This document shows positions 17,293 through 25,575 of a stretch of DNA of 64,000 bases, in pieces (within the stretch, counting starts at the first letter, position 1; every line of letters starts with the position of its first letter). The DNA is from JBKHDT01 sp046541195. GTDB taxonomy: Bacteria > Pseudomonadota > Gammaproteobacteria > Halothiobacillales > Halothiobacillaceae. The DNA is taken from the NCBI GenBank assembly GCA_046541195.1, contig JBKHDT010000003.1, positions 1 through 64,000 of the forward strand, in the 5' to 3' direction. Position numbers and translations under genes: made by a program. The notes beneath the pieces were generated by a model that was given only the letters and a program-made list of their open reading frames with translations, was not told where the DNA came from and searched no databases.

Positions 17293-18303
17293 ATGAAGAA
17301 CCTGAACTCGTGGCCGGCCCGGATGGTGTTCGGTCTGGTCGTCGCGCTCTGCGCGCTCTCGGTGACCGGGGCAGCCCGGGCGGACTTCACGGAACGTGAA
17401 GGATTCGACGAATTCGTTTCCGAGGCGGCCGCCGAGCTGCAGATGCCGCGCTCGGAGGTTCGCGCGATCCTCTCCGAAGCAAAATACAAGCAGAGCATCA
17501 TCGATGCGATCACCCGGCCGGCCGAGTCGAAGACCTGGGCGGAGTACCGGCCGATCTTCATGACCCAGCGCCGGATCGACAACGGCCTGCGTTTCTGGGA
17601 CGAGCACCGTGACGAGCTGGAGGCCATCGCGGCCGACTATGGCATACCGCCGCAGATCATCGTGGCGATCATCGGCGTCGAGACGGCCTACGGCGGATAC
17701 ACGGGCAATTACCGGGTGCTGGACGCCCTGATGACGCTTGGCTTTGACTATCCGCGCAGGGCCGCATTCTTCCGCAAGCAGCTGGTGGCCTTTCTGGCAT
17801 TGTCGCAAAAGGAAGGCGTCGACGTGACTGCCGCGACCGGAAGTTACGCCGGTGCGATGGGGCTGCCGCAATTCATCCCGACCAGCTACCTCGATTACGC
17901 GGTTGACGGGGACGCCGATGGCCGGCGCGATCTCTGGTCCAGCCAGCATGATGTCTTTGCCAGCGTGGCCAATTATTTCGCGAGCCACGGCTGGGAGCAC
18001 GAAGGGGCGGTCGCGTTTCCGGTGACCGTTGCGGATGCCGAGGTGGACGACCTGCTCAATACCGGTCGGGATCTCAAGCCCAAGGCGACGCTCGACGAGC
18101 TGGTCGAGCGCGGCGTCGAACTCCCCGAGCATGACCTGCCGGGCGACACGCCGGTGATGCTGTTCACGCTGACCTGGCCGGATCGGGTCGAGCACTGGGT
18201 GGGCCTGAACAATTTCTACGTGATTACCCGTTACAACCACAGCGTGCTGTACGCGATGGCCGTCTGGGAGCTGTCCCGGGCGCTTGCCGCCGCGCGTGAG
18301 TAG
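17293..18303 (+). CDS. mltB: lytic murein transglycosylase B
   Basis: 336 aa from the ATG at 17293, which gives a compact signal peptide ending near ARA. A TTG at 17281, overlapping the mrdB stop, is the alternative and adds four residues. The SLT-2 domain shows the catalytic Glu in GVETAYGGY, LGFDYPRRAAFF, and the GAMGLPQFIPTSY block. It cleaves peptidoglycan between MurNAc and GlcNAc, leaving anhydro-MurNAc. There is no lipobox, so it is probably soluble in the periplasm, unlike E. coli MltB. It fits with the PBP2/RodA/DacA set. Confidence 0.92.
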   Translation: MKNLNSWPARMVFGLVVALCALSVTGAARADFTEREGFDEFVSEAAAELQMPRSEVRAILSEAKYKQSIIDAITRPAESKTWAEYRPIFMTQRRIDNGLRFWDEHRDELEAIAADYGIPPQIIVAIIGVETAYGGYTGNYRVLDALMTLGFDYPRRAAFFRKQLVAFLALSQKEGVDVTAATGSYAGAMGLPQFIPTSYLDYAVDGDADGRRDLWSSQHDVFASVANYFASHGWEHEGAVAFPVTVADAEVDDLLNTGRDLKPKATLDELVERGVELPEHDLPGDTPVMLFTLTWPDRVEHWVGLNNFYVITRYNHSVLYAMAVWELSRALAAARE

Positions 18304-18321
18304 GCGCAGGAGACGGCCGAC

Positions 18322-19095
18322 GTGGGCAGGACACTGGCCTTTGTAGTGTGCCTGGCGCTTGTGGTGGGGCTTCTGGCCGGCTGCGCCAGCAAGCCGCGAC
18401 CGGGCAAGGCCACCACGGCAGACGCCGTTCCCCGTGCCGAACCCGAAAGCCGTTACGGCAACCCCGACAGCTATCGAGTGCTCGGCCGAACCTACCGGGT
18501 ACGCAGCAGCAACCACGGCTATCGGGCGCAGGGGATTGCCTCCTGGTACGGGCCGGGCTTTCACGGCAAGCGCACCTCCTCGGGCGAAACCTACGACATG
18601 TACGCCATGACCGCGGCGCACACGACCCTGAGACTGCCTGCCTACGTCCGGGTAAGAAACCTCGAGAACGGCCGGTCGGTCGTCGTCCGGGTCAACGATC
18701 GGGGGCCCTTCGCCGGCAACCGGCTCATCGACCTCTCCTACGCGGCCGCCCAGCGGTTGGGGATGGTTGAAACCGGCACCGCGCTGGTCGAACTGGAAGT
18801 GGTGGGGCCGGGGTCGCCTGCAGGCAGGAGCGTGGGGTCGTCCGGCGGTTTGTCCGCCGCGCGCTGGGGCGAGAACGTGTACATGCAGGTCGGCGCTTTT
18901 TCTCAGGTCGACAATGCGCGCCGGCTGGCCGAATACCTCCGGGCCGGCGGCCTGGAAGGCGTGCGTGAAGTGCCGGGAGACGGTTTCACGCGCGTCTGGA
19001 TCGGACCGCTTTCCTCGGTGGACGTGGCAGATTCGGTGGGGCGGCGCCTCGCCGGTCTCGGCGTGCACGAATACCACGTGACGGTGGCGCCCTGA
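18322..19095 (+). CDS. rlpA: septal ring lipoprotein RlpA (SPOR domain)
   Basis: 257 aa with a GTG start and AGGAGA eight bases upstream. Lipobox LLAGC puts the lipidated Cys at about residue 21. A double-psi beta-barrel follows (GIASWYGPGFHGK...TSSGE, VRVNDRGPF with the catalytic Asp), then a linker, then a C-terminal SPOR domain (VYMQVGAFS to the end) that binds denuded glycan at division sites. In Pseudomonas RlpA is a lytic transglycosylase acting on such glycan. It sits between mltB and dacA, as is common. Confidence 0.93.
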   Translation: MGRTLAFVVCLALVVGLLAGCASKPRPGKATTADAVPRAEPESRYGNPDSYRVLGRTYRVRSSNHGYRAQGIASWYGPGFHGKRTSSGETYDMYAMTAAHTTLRLPAYVRVRNLENGRSVVVRVNDRGPFAGNRLIDLSYAAAQRLGMVETGTALVELEVVGPGSPAGRSVGSSGGLSAARWGENVYMQVGAFSQVDNARRLAEYLRAGGLEGVREVPGDGFTRVWIGPLSSVDVADSVGRRLAGLGVHEYHVTVAP

Positions 19096-19118
19096 GCCCG
19101 GAGGGGCAGGGACGCCGG

Positions 19119-20375
19119 ATGCTGCGTGCAAAACATTCCATAACCAGACATCGGTACATGCCAACCATGATTCGTCGCTCACTGTCTCGAACGTTTCGAC
19201 AAGTCGCCCTGCCGGGGCTGTTTTCCCTGGCGCTGCTGGCTGTCGGTCCCTTGTCCGCACAGGAGTCCCTGCCCGTGCCGGGTCCGGCGGCCGACGTCCG
19301 GGTGCCGCCGATGCCGGCGCCGCCGGAGTTGTCGGCGCGATCCTACCTGCTGGTGGACTTCGACTCCGGTCAGACCCTGGTCGAAAAAAATGCCGACGAG
19401 CCGATGGAGCCGGCCAGCATCACCAAGCTGGTTTCGACCTACGTGATCTTCGAGGCGCTTGAGCGCGGTGATATCAGCTTGGACGACGAGGTCGTGGTCA
19501 GCGAACGTGCCTGGCGCAAGGGCGGGTCGAAGATGTTCATCGAGGTTGGCGACCGGGTGTCGGTGGACAACCTGCTCAAGGGGGTCATCGTCCAGTCGGG
19601 CAACGATGCGACCATCGCCCTGGCCGAGCATGTCTCCGGTTCGGTGGAGGCCTTCGTGCAGGAGATGAACGCCACGGCGCGGCGACTGGGGATGGACAAC
19701 AGTTATTTCCTGAACACCACCGGCTGGCCGGCCGAGGGGCATGTCATGTCCGCCCGCGACATTGCGAAGGTCATGGCCGCGATGATCCGGGATTTCCCCG
19801 ACCAGTACGCGCGCTACAGCCAGAAGGAGTTCACCTGGAACGAGATCCGTCAGCACAACCGCAACCGCCTGCTGTGGCGCGACCCTTCCGTGGACGGAGG
19901 CAAGACCGGGCACACCAGTTCGGCCGGCTATTGCCTGGTGGCCTCGGCGCAGCGGGAGGCGACGCGCATGATTGCCGTGGTGCTCGGTACCGACAGTGAC
20001 GCGGTGCGCACCGAGCAGACGCAGACCCTGCTCAACTTCGGGTTCCGGTTCTACGAGACGCTGCCGATTCGGCAGGCCGGGGAAGTGCTCGGTGACGCCC
20101 GTGTCTGGAAGGGCGCGGTATCCGAGGTTCCGGTGGGCCTGGCGGAGGACCTTTCCGTGACGGTCGCGCGCAACCAGCGCAATCAGGTCGGCGTGTCGCT
20201 GGTGATCGATGGCCCGCTGATCGCGCCGCTGCAGGCAGGTACCGCCGTGGGGCGGTTGCAGGTGACCGCCGACGAGCAGATGATCGCGGAGCGGCCGGTG
20301 GTGGCACTTGAATCGGTCGAGCAGGGCGGGCTGGTCGGGCGTACCATCGACGGCATCCGGTTGATGTTCGAATGA
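19119..20375 (+). CDS. dacA: D-alanyl-D-alanine carboxypeptidase (PBP5/6 type)
   Basis: 418 aa from the ATG at 19119, which has AGGGA six bases before it; ATGs at 19158 or 19167 would give a shorter, more usual signal peptide but lack a ribosome-binding site. Catalytic motifs: SITK (Ser100, Lys103 with this start), SGN in VQSGNDA, and KTG in GGKTGHTSS. The C-terminal PBP5 domain and the final amphipathic stretch (GLVGRTIDGIRLMFE) for membrane attachment are present. It trims the terminal D-Ala from pentapeptides. Its stop overlaps dat by four bases. Confidence 0.94.
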   Translation: MLRAKHSITRHRYMPTMIRRSLSRTFRQVALPGLFSLALLAVGPLSAQESLPVPGPAADVRVPPMPAPPELSARSYLLVDFDSGQTLVEKNADEPMEPASITKLVSTYVIFEALERGDISLDDEVVVSERAWRKGGSKMFIEVGDRVSVDNLLKGVIVQSGNDATIALAEHVSGSVEAFVQEMNATARRLGMDNSYFLNTTGWPAEGHVMSARDIAKVMAAMIRDFPDQYARYSQKEFTWNEIRQHNRNRLLWRDPSVDGGKTGHTSSAGYCLVASAQREATRMIAVVLGTDSDAVRTEQTQTLLNFGFRFYETLPIRQAGEVLGDARVWKGAVSEVPVGLAEDLSVTVARNQRNQVGVSLVIDGPLIAPLQAGTAVGRLQVTADEQMIAERPVVALESVEQGGLVGRTIDGIRLMFE

Positions 20376-21262
20376 ACCCGGACCTGCCGAGGATTGAAGG
20401 CACGGTGCTGCTCGACGGCGTGTTGATGCCGGCGGGCGAGGCACGCGTGTCCGTGCTTGATCGCGGGTTTCTGTTCGGTGACGGGGTCTACGAGGTCATT
20501 CCGTTCTATGCCGGCCGTCCGCTCGGTCTGGCGGGCCACCTGGACAGGCTGGATCGCAGCCTTCGGGAGATCGCGCTCCCCAATCCGCATTCGCGGCCCG
20601 AGTGGCTTCAGTTGCTGGCCGAGGTGGTCGCGCACAACGGAGGCGGCGACCTGGCAGTCTACCTGCAGGTGACCCGTGGTGCGCCACGCCGACGGGATCA
20701 TGCCTTCCCGGAACCCGGAACCCGCCCGACGGTGCTGGTCACGGCCGGCCCGCTGCGGGCCCTGCCCGGGAAGATCCGCCAGGAGGGCGCGGCGGCGATC
20801 ACGCTGCCGGATCAGCGCTGGGCCCGCTGCGACATCAAGAGCATCAACCTGCTGGCCAATGTGCTGGCGAGGCAACAGGCGGTCGAGGCGGGCGCCATGG
20901 AGGCGATCCTGCTGCGGGACGGCCGGGCCGTCGAGGGCGCGGCCAGCAACCTGTTCGTCGTTCGCGGGCAGGGACTTGTGACGCCCCCGCGCAGTCCCCA
21001 TATCCTGGCCGGTATCACCCGGGCACTGGTGCTCGACCTGGCCCGTGCGTCGGGCCTGGAGGCGGTGGAGGCGCCGCTGGCCGAGTCCGACCTGCGCGCA
21101 GCGCAGGAGATCTGGCTGACCAGCTCGACCCGGGAGATCATGCCCGTTTGCCGGCTGGACAATGCGCCGGTTGGCGCGGGCGTGCCGGGTCCGGTCTGGA
21201 GCCGGCTGGATCAGGCTTATCAGGAATACAAACGGGCCTTGCCCGAGGACTGGACCTCATGA
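20372..21262 (+). CDS. dat: D-amino-acid transaminase (class IV aminotransferase)
   Basis: 296 aa fold-type IV PLP enzyme. The N-terminal LDRGFLFGDGVYEV and the PLP-lysine region CDIKSINLLANV, followed by GAMEAILL and EGAASNLFVV, are the family marks. The sequence is closer to D-alanine transaminase than to branched-chain or aminodeoxychorismate enzymes, which the location between dacA and ybeD supports: D-amino acids released by DacA could be recycled here. ATGA overlaps with dacA upstream and ybeD downstream show tight coupling. Exact substrate is inferred. Confidence 0.85.
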   Translation: MNPDLPRIEGTVLLDGVLMPAGEARVSVLDRGFLFGDGVYEVIPFYAGRPLGLAGHLDRLDRSLREIALPNPHSRPEWLQLLAEVVAHNGGGDLAVYLQVTRGAPRRRDHAFPEPGTRPTVLVTAGPLRALPGKIRQEGAAAITLPDQRWARCDIKSINLLANVLARQQAVEAGAMEAILLRDGRAVEGAASNLFVVRGQGLVTPPRSPHILAGITRALVLDLARASGLEAVEAPLAESDLRAAQEIWLTSSTREIMPVCRLDNAPVGAGVPGPVWSRLDQAYQEYKRALPEDWTS

Positions 21263-21558
21263 ACAGACCCCTGCCATCCTGCCCGCTGGAGGGCTCCGAC
21301 CGCGACACGCTGCTGGAATTTCCCTGCCGGTTCCCCGTGAAGGTGATGGGCCAGGCCACGCCGCGCTTCGAGGAGGATATCCGGGCGGTGTTCGAGAAGC
21401 ACGTACCCGGGCTGGAAGAAGACGCCTACGTCGTTCGGGGCAGCCGGGCCGGCCGGTTCGTCGCGATCACCGTGACCATTCAGGCCCAGTCCCAGGGCCA
21501 GCTCGATGCACTCTATCTGGACCTGACCGCCCATCCGGACGTCAAGATGTGCCTGTGA
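21259..21558 (+). CDS. ybeD: YbeD family (DUF493) protein
   Basis: 99 aa. The DUF493 family pattern is seen in LEFPCRFPVKVMG near the start, FEKHVPG in the middle and ALYLDLTAHPDVKMCL at the end. The function is unknown; the fold is an ACT-like ferredoxin fold and the gene almost always sits before lipB, as here. It overlaps dat by four bases and lipB by four bases. Confidence 0.9.
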   Translation: MNRPLPSCPLEGSDRDTLLEFPCRFPVKVMGQATPRFEEDIRAVFEKHVPGLEEDAYVVRGSRAGRFVAITVTIQAQSQGQLDALYLDLTAHPDVKMCL

Positions 21559-22175
21559 GCCCGGTTCGGCTGCGGCACTTCACCACGGCACAGGACTACG
21601 CCGCGACGCGGACCGCCATGCAGTCGTTCACGGATGGTCGGGACGCGCGCACGCCGGACGAGATCTGGCTGCTGGAGCATTCCCCGGTGTACTCCATGGG
21701 CTTGAACGCCGACCCGGCTCATCTGCTCGATGCCGGCGCGATCCCGGTGGCGCGCTCCGATCGCGGTGGTCAGGTGACCTACCACGGCCCGGGCCAGCTG
21801 GTGGCCTACACCCTGGTTGATCTGAGCCGGCGCGGCCTTGGTGTGCGGGAGTACGTCGGCCTGCTGGAGAAAACCGTCATCGACCTGCTGGCGGGCTTTG
21901 GGGTCGAGGCCGGACGGCGTGCAGGGGCGCCCGGGGTATACGTCGGGGCCGCGAAGATCGCCGCGCTCGGGCTCAAGGTCCGTCGAGGCCGGTGCTATCA
22001 CGGCCTGTCCCTGAACGTCGACATGGACCTGTCGCCCTTTTCCCGAATCAACCCCTGCGGTTTTGCGGGCATGCCGGTCTGCCAGCTGGCCGATTTCGTG
22101 GCCGGTGTCGAAGTGGACCGGGTCGGCGCGTTATTATCCAGCGCCCTGGCCAGAAACCTGGAGACTTGCCGATGA
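21555..22175 (+). CDS. lipB: lipoyl(octanoyl) transferase
   Basis: 206 aa with a GTG start inside the ybeD stop (GTGA). LipB moves octanoate from acyl carrier protein to lipoyl domains. Signature parts: LLEHSPVYSMG, DRGGQVTYHGPGQLV, the catalytic Lys in AAKIAALGLKV and the catalytic Cys in NPCGFAGM. It overlaps lipA by four bases; together they make protein-bound lipoate for pyruvate and 2-oxoglutarate dehydrogenases and the glycine cleavage system. Confidence 0.95.
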   Translation: MSPVRLRHFTTAQDYAATRTAMQSFTDGRDARTPDEIWLLEHSPVYSMGLNADPAHLLDAGAIPVARSDRGGQVTYHGPGQLVAYTLVDLSRRGLGVREYVGLLEKTVIDLLAGFGVEAGRRAGAPGVYVGAAKIAALGLKVRRGRCYHGLSLNVDMDLSPFSRINPCGFAGMPVCQLADFVAGVEVDRVGALLSSALARNLETCR

Positions 22176-23137
22176 GCGTTCCCCCGCGTCCCGATGCCCC
22201 GACCCGCGCCATGCGCAGTGCGGACAAGGTCGCCCGGATTCCCGTCAAGATCGAGCCGACCGTCGAGGCGCCCCGCAAGCCATCCTGGATCCGTGCCAAG
22301 CCGCAGGGCGACCCCGCCGTTCAGCGGCTCAAGCGCATCCTGCGGGACCAGTCGCTGAACACCGTCTGCGAAGAAGCCAACTGCCCCAATCTGGGCGAGT
22401 GTTTCGCGCACGGCACCGCGACCTTCATGATCATGGGGGAAATCTGTACCCGGCGCTGCCCGTTCTGTGACGTGGCGCACGGCAAGCCTCGCCCCCTGGA
22501 TCCGGAGGAACCGGCAAATCTGGCTGGTACGGTGGAGGCGATGGGGCTTGCTTACGTGGTGGTCACCTCGGTCGACCGGGATGATCTGCGCGATGGCGGG
22601 GCGCGCCATTTCGCGGCGGTGATCCGGGCGCTGCGGGCGCGCTGTCCGCAAACGCGGGTGGAGGTGCTCACCCCGGACTTTCGCGGGCGCGAGGCGCAGG
22701 CCATCGAGATCCTGGCGGCCGATCCGCCGGACGTGTTCAACCATAACCTGGAGACGGTGCCGCGGCTTTACCGGGCGGCACGTCCCGGGGCCAGCTACGA
22801 GGGCTCACTGGCCCTGCTGCGGGACATCAAGGCCCGCTGCCCGGACATGCCCACCAAGTCGGGGCTGATGGTCGGACTCGGCGAGACGGTCGAGGAGCTC
22901 AAGGCGGTGATGCGTGATCTGCGTGCGCATGGCGTGGACATGCTCACCCTCGGCCAGTACCTGCAGCCATCGCGCCATCACCTGCCGGTCGAGCGCTTCG
23001 TGCCGCCGGAGGAATTCGAGGACTACGCGCGCCTGGCCAGGGCACTGGGCTTCAGCCACGTGGCCAGCGGACCGATGGTCCGGTCGTCCTATCACGCCGA
23101 TCGCGGGGGCAGCGAGGTGCTCGGGGCCGCCGGCTGA
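22172..23137 (+). CDS. lipA: lipoyl synthase (radical SAM)
   Basis: 321 aa. The start overlaps the lipB stop by four bases. LipA inserts two sulfurs into protein-bound octanoyl groups. The auxiliary-cluster cysteines are in CEEANCPNLGEC and the radical-SAM cysteines in CTRRCPFC; the downstream radical-SAM sequence includes VVVTSVDRDDL and TKSGLMVGLGE. The C-terminal serine that ligates the auxiliary cluster is in VRSSYHA. It ends the nine-gene plus-strand run and converges on hflD. Confidence 0.96.
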   Translation: MSVPPRPDAPTRAMRSADKVARIPVKIEPTVEAPRKPSWIRAKPQGDPAVQRLKRILRDQSLNTVCEEANCPNLGECFAHGTATFMIMGEICTRRCPFCDVAHGKPRPLDPEEPANLAGTVEAMGLAYVVVTSVDRDDLRDGGARHFAAVIRALRARCPQTRVEVLTPDFRGREAQAIEILAADPPDVFNHNLETVPRLYRAARPGASYEGSLALLRDIKARCPDMPTKSGLMVGLGETVEELKAVMRDLRAHGVDMLTLGQYLQPSRHHLPVERFVPPEEFEDYARLARALGFSHVASGPMVRSSYHADRGGSEVLGAAG

Positions 23138-23165
23138 ATGGCCGCAGCAACCTGTGGCCGGGGCT

Positions 23166-23792
23166 TCAGACGGTCCCGATGCTGCGACGAAGCAGCGATT
23201 CGCAAGCTTCCAGGTAGCGCTTTCGGCGAAAGAGCAGCTGCAACCGGCTGCCGCCGACCTGCTGCCACAGGACCGCGGCGCGAATGCCTGCAAGCAGGAG
23301 CGCCCGGATGCGCGCGGCGATTTCCCGCTGCTCAAGCAGCGACTGTTCCCCGTTGACCACCACCTTGGGTGTCAGGTTGCTGATGGTGTCCCGGTACAGG
23401 CCGTTGATCTCGAAGAACAGCCCGTCCGTGAGCCCCTCGCGTTCCCAGTCGTGCGCGAGTGCGACCAGCCGGTCGTGTACCTGGCCGGGCATGGAACCGG
23501 CCTGCATGAATCTCGAGCCCAGCTGAAGCAGGATCATCGCGTACCTTGTCAGATCGACATCACGATCCTGCCCGCCCAGCGACTGGCGCAGCTGCTTCAG
23601 GCCCAGGGCGACTCCCTGTGGCCCGCCGAACACGTCCGCCGTGTCCGCCGCGTCGAACGCGAACAGCGAGCGGATGCTGCCCTCGAGGGCCGATTGCGGG
23701 GCGCTGCCCTTGTAGGCCAGCTCGCGGACGAGCACGGCGGCCTGGGCGACACCGGCCAGTGCCAGCGTCTGGTCTTCGATACTGTGACTCAT
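23166..23792 (-). CDS. hflD: HflD homologue
   Basis: 208 aa, mostly helical, no signal peptide. The pattern AGVAQAAVLVRELA at the start and the central RYAMILLQL match HflD/YcfC. In E. coli HflD is a peripheral membrane protein that affects lambda lysogeny by binding CII; its normal role is unclear. It follows mnmA by 17 bases on the minus strand, the same arrangement as in E. coli, which supports the call. Confidence 0.88.
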   Translation of the reverse strand: MSHSIEDQTLALAGVAQAAVLVRELAYKGSAPQSALEGSIRSLFAFDAADTADVFGGPQGVALGLKQLRQSLGGQDRDVDLTRYAMILLQLGSRFMQAGSMPGQVHDRLVALAHDWEREGLTDGLFFEINGLYRDTISNLTPKVVVNGEQSLLEQREIAARIRALLLAGIRAAVLWQQVGGSRLQLLFRRKRYLEACESLLRRSIGTV

Positions 23793-23809
23793 GCGGGGTC
23801 AATCACTCT

Positions 23810-24907
23810 TCATTTGGAATCCGTTGGTGGGGTGTCCGGCGCGGCATCCTCGATGATCGCCCCGCCCAGACAGCGATCGCCCTCGTAGAACACGACCGAC
23901 TGCCCCGGGGTGACGGCCCGCTGGGGTTGCGCGAACCGCACGGCAAGCCGGTCGCCGGATACCGTGACCCGGCAGGGCTGGTCCGGCTGTCGGTAGCGAA
24001 TCTTGGCCATGCAGTCGAATTGCTGCCCCGGCGCGCCGTTGATCCAGTGCGCCTGCCCGGCGACCAGTCCGGACCTGAACAGGGCTGGATGATTCTTGCC
24101 CTGGACCACCAGCAGGACATTGCGTTCCAGGTCCTTGCCGGCCACGAACCAGGGTTGGTCGGCAAAGTCCTTCAGTCCGCCGATGCCCAGACCCTGGCGC
24201 TGGCCAATGGTGTGGAACATCAACCCCCGGTGCCGTCCGATCACCCGTCCGTCCAGTGTCTCGATGTCACCGGGTCGGGCGGGAAGATAGTGGTCAAGGA
24301 ACCGGTCGAACCGGCGCTCGCCGATAAAGCAGATGCCGGTTGAATCCTTCTTGCCCGCCGTGGCCAGGCCCGCCCGCCGGGCCAGTTCGCGAACCTGCGG
24401 CTTTTGCATTTCCCCCAGCGGGAACATTGCGCGTTCCAGCTGGGCGCTGTCCAGCGCGTGCAGAAAGTAGCTCTGGTCCTTTTCCGAATCCTGACCCTTG
24501 TACAGTCGTCCGCCGTCGCGACCATGTTCCACGCGGGCATAGTGGCCGGTGGCGATATGGTCCGCGCCCAGTGCCAGGGCATGGTCGAGAAAGGCGCGAA
24601 ACTTGATCTCCCGGTTGCAGAGGATGTCGGGGTTCGGGGTTCGCCCGGCCCGGTATTCGGCCAGAAAATGCGCGAACACCCGGTCCCAGTAATCCTGCGC
24701 GAAGTTCACATAATGAAACTCGATGCCGAGGACGTCGGCCACGGCAATGGCGTCCAGCATGTCCTGCTTGGCGGGGCAGTGTTCGTCGTCCTCCGCCTCC
24801 CAGTTTTTCATGAACAGCCCTTCGACCTGGTGGCCCGCCTCCTGCAGCTTGAGCGCGGCGACCGAGGAGTCCACGCCGCCGGAAAGGCCGACGATGACCC
24901 GTGCCAT
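23810..24907 (-). CDS. mnmA: tRNA-specific 2-thiouridylase MnmA
   Basis: 365 aa. It thiolates U34 of tRNA-Lys, -Glu and -Gln. The PP-loop is GLSGGVDSSVA at residues about 7-17. The catalytic cysteine pair is in LCNREIKF and STGICFIGE, and the C-terminal barrel follows (TPGQSVVFYEGDRCLGG). The start shares one base with the nudJ stop, so nudJ-mnmA-hflD is one transcription unit. The C-terminal tail rich in Asp/Thr/Pro is not conserved. Confidence 0.95.
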   Translation of the reverse strand: MARVIVGLSGGVDSSVAALKLQEAGHQVEGLFMKNWEAEDDEHCPAKQDMLDAIAVADVLGIEFHYVNFAQDYWDRVFAHFLAEYRAGRTPNPDILCNREIKFRAFLDHALALGADHIATGHYARVEHGRDGGRLYKGQDSEKDQSYFLHALDSAQLERAMFPLGEMQKPQVRELARRAGLATAGKKDSTGICFIGERRFDRFLDHYLPARPGDIETLDGRVIGRHRGLMFHTIGQRQGLGIGGLKDFADQPWFVAGKDLERNVLLVVQGKNHPALFRSGLVAGQAHWINGAPGQQFDCMAKIRYRQPDQPCRVTVSGDRLAVRFAQPQRAVTPGQSVVFYEGDRCLGGAIIEDAAPDTPPTDSK

Positions 24908-25362
24908 CAGCGACCCCGATCCACGGGATAGTACCGCAGCATGCCCAGGGGCAGACGCTGGCCGGTGAGAAAATCATCCAGACAGGCCTCGATGAAGGGC
25001 GAGCGGTGGGCCGCACGACGCTGACGGATCTCATCGACCGACATGAACCGGGCGGCAATGATACCCTCGTCCAGCGGATGGTCTGCCTCGAAGCGATCCA
25101 CCCGGCCGGTGAAGGCAAAGCGCAGCCAGGTACCGTCCGGCTGGTCGGCGTGGTAGACACCGAGCAGCGCCTCCGGCAAGAAGTGCCCCGCCGTTTCTTC
25201 CAGGGTCTCGCGGACCACGGCTTCAAGCAGGCTTTCTCCAGGTTCGAGATGTCCGGCGGGCTGATTCAGCATCACGGTCCCGCCGATCTGTTCCTCGACC
25301 ATCAGAAACTGCCCCGCGCGCTCCACGAGCGCGGCCACGGTCACATGCAGATTGGTGTTCAT
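24907..25362 (-). CDS. nudJ: Nudix hydrolase (NudJ type)
   Basis: 151 aa with one Nudix box at about residues 37-59 (GHLEPGES, then RETLEETAG), including the metal-binding glutamates. NudJ in E. coli hydrolyses thiamin pyrimidine pyrophosphates and other nucleotides. The assignment to NudJ rather than another small Nudix enzyme rests on its position directly before mnmA-hflD and on the N-terminal HVTVAALVE. It is divergent from icd across a 213-base interval. Confidence 0.88.
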   Translation of the reverse strand: MNTNLHVTVAALVERAGQFLMVEEQIGGTVMLNQPAGHLEPGESLLEAVVRETLEETAGHFLPEALLGVYHADQPDGTWLRFAFTGRVDRFEADHPLDEGIIAARFMSVDEIRQRRAAHRSPFIEACLDDFLTGQRLPLGMLRYYPVDRGR

Positions 25363-25526
25363 GGACGCAATTTACCAGAAAGCGAAGTGCCGGATGAATC
25401 CGGGCGACGGCAGCGCACACGCGCAATGCAGGGCGCCATGACGGGGGGCGGCGCCCCGTGGATGCCCCGGGCCACGGTACTGGCCGCGCGGGGCATTCTG
25501 CCCGGCGCAGGATTCGCGCGCGGATT

Positions 25527-25535
25527 TGCTAGAAT
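25527..25535 (+). promoter_or_regulatory. extended -10 promoter for icd
   Basis: TGC followed by TAGAAT forms an extended -10 (TGnTATAAT type), 40 bases before the icd ATG. No good -35 is seen, which is normal for extended -10 promoters. The rest of the nudJ-icd interval is GC-rich and shows nothing else. Confidence 0.5.
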
Positions 25536-25575
25536 GGCGCGCTGACGCCAACCATAACGAATGCAGGATTTTCCC

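Noticed and set aside
17191..19260. 689-codon open frame antisense to mltB and rlpA
   Set aside because: His/Arg/Pro-rich composition and full overlap with recognised genes; a GC-bias shadow.
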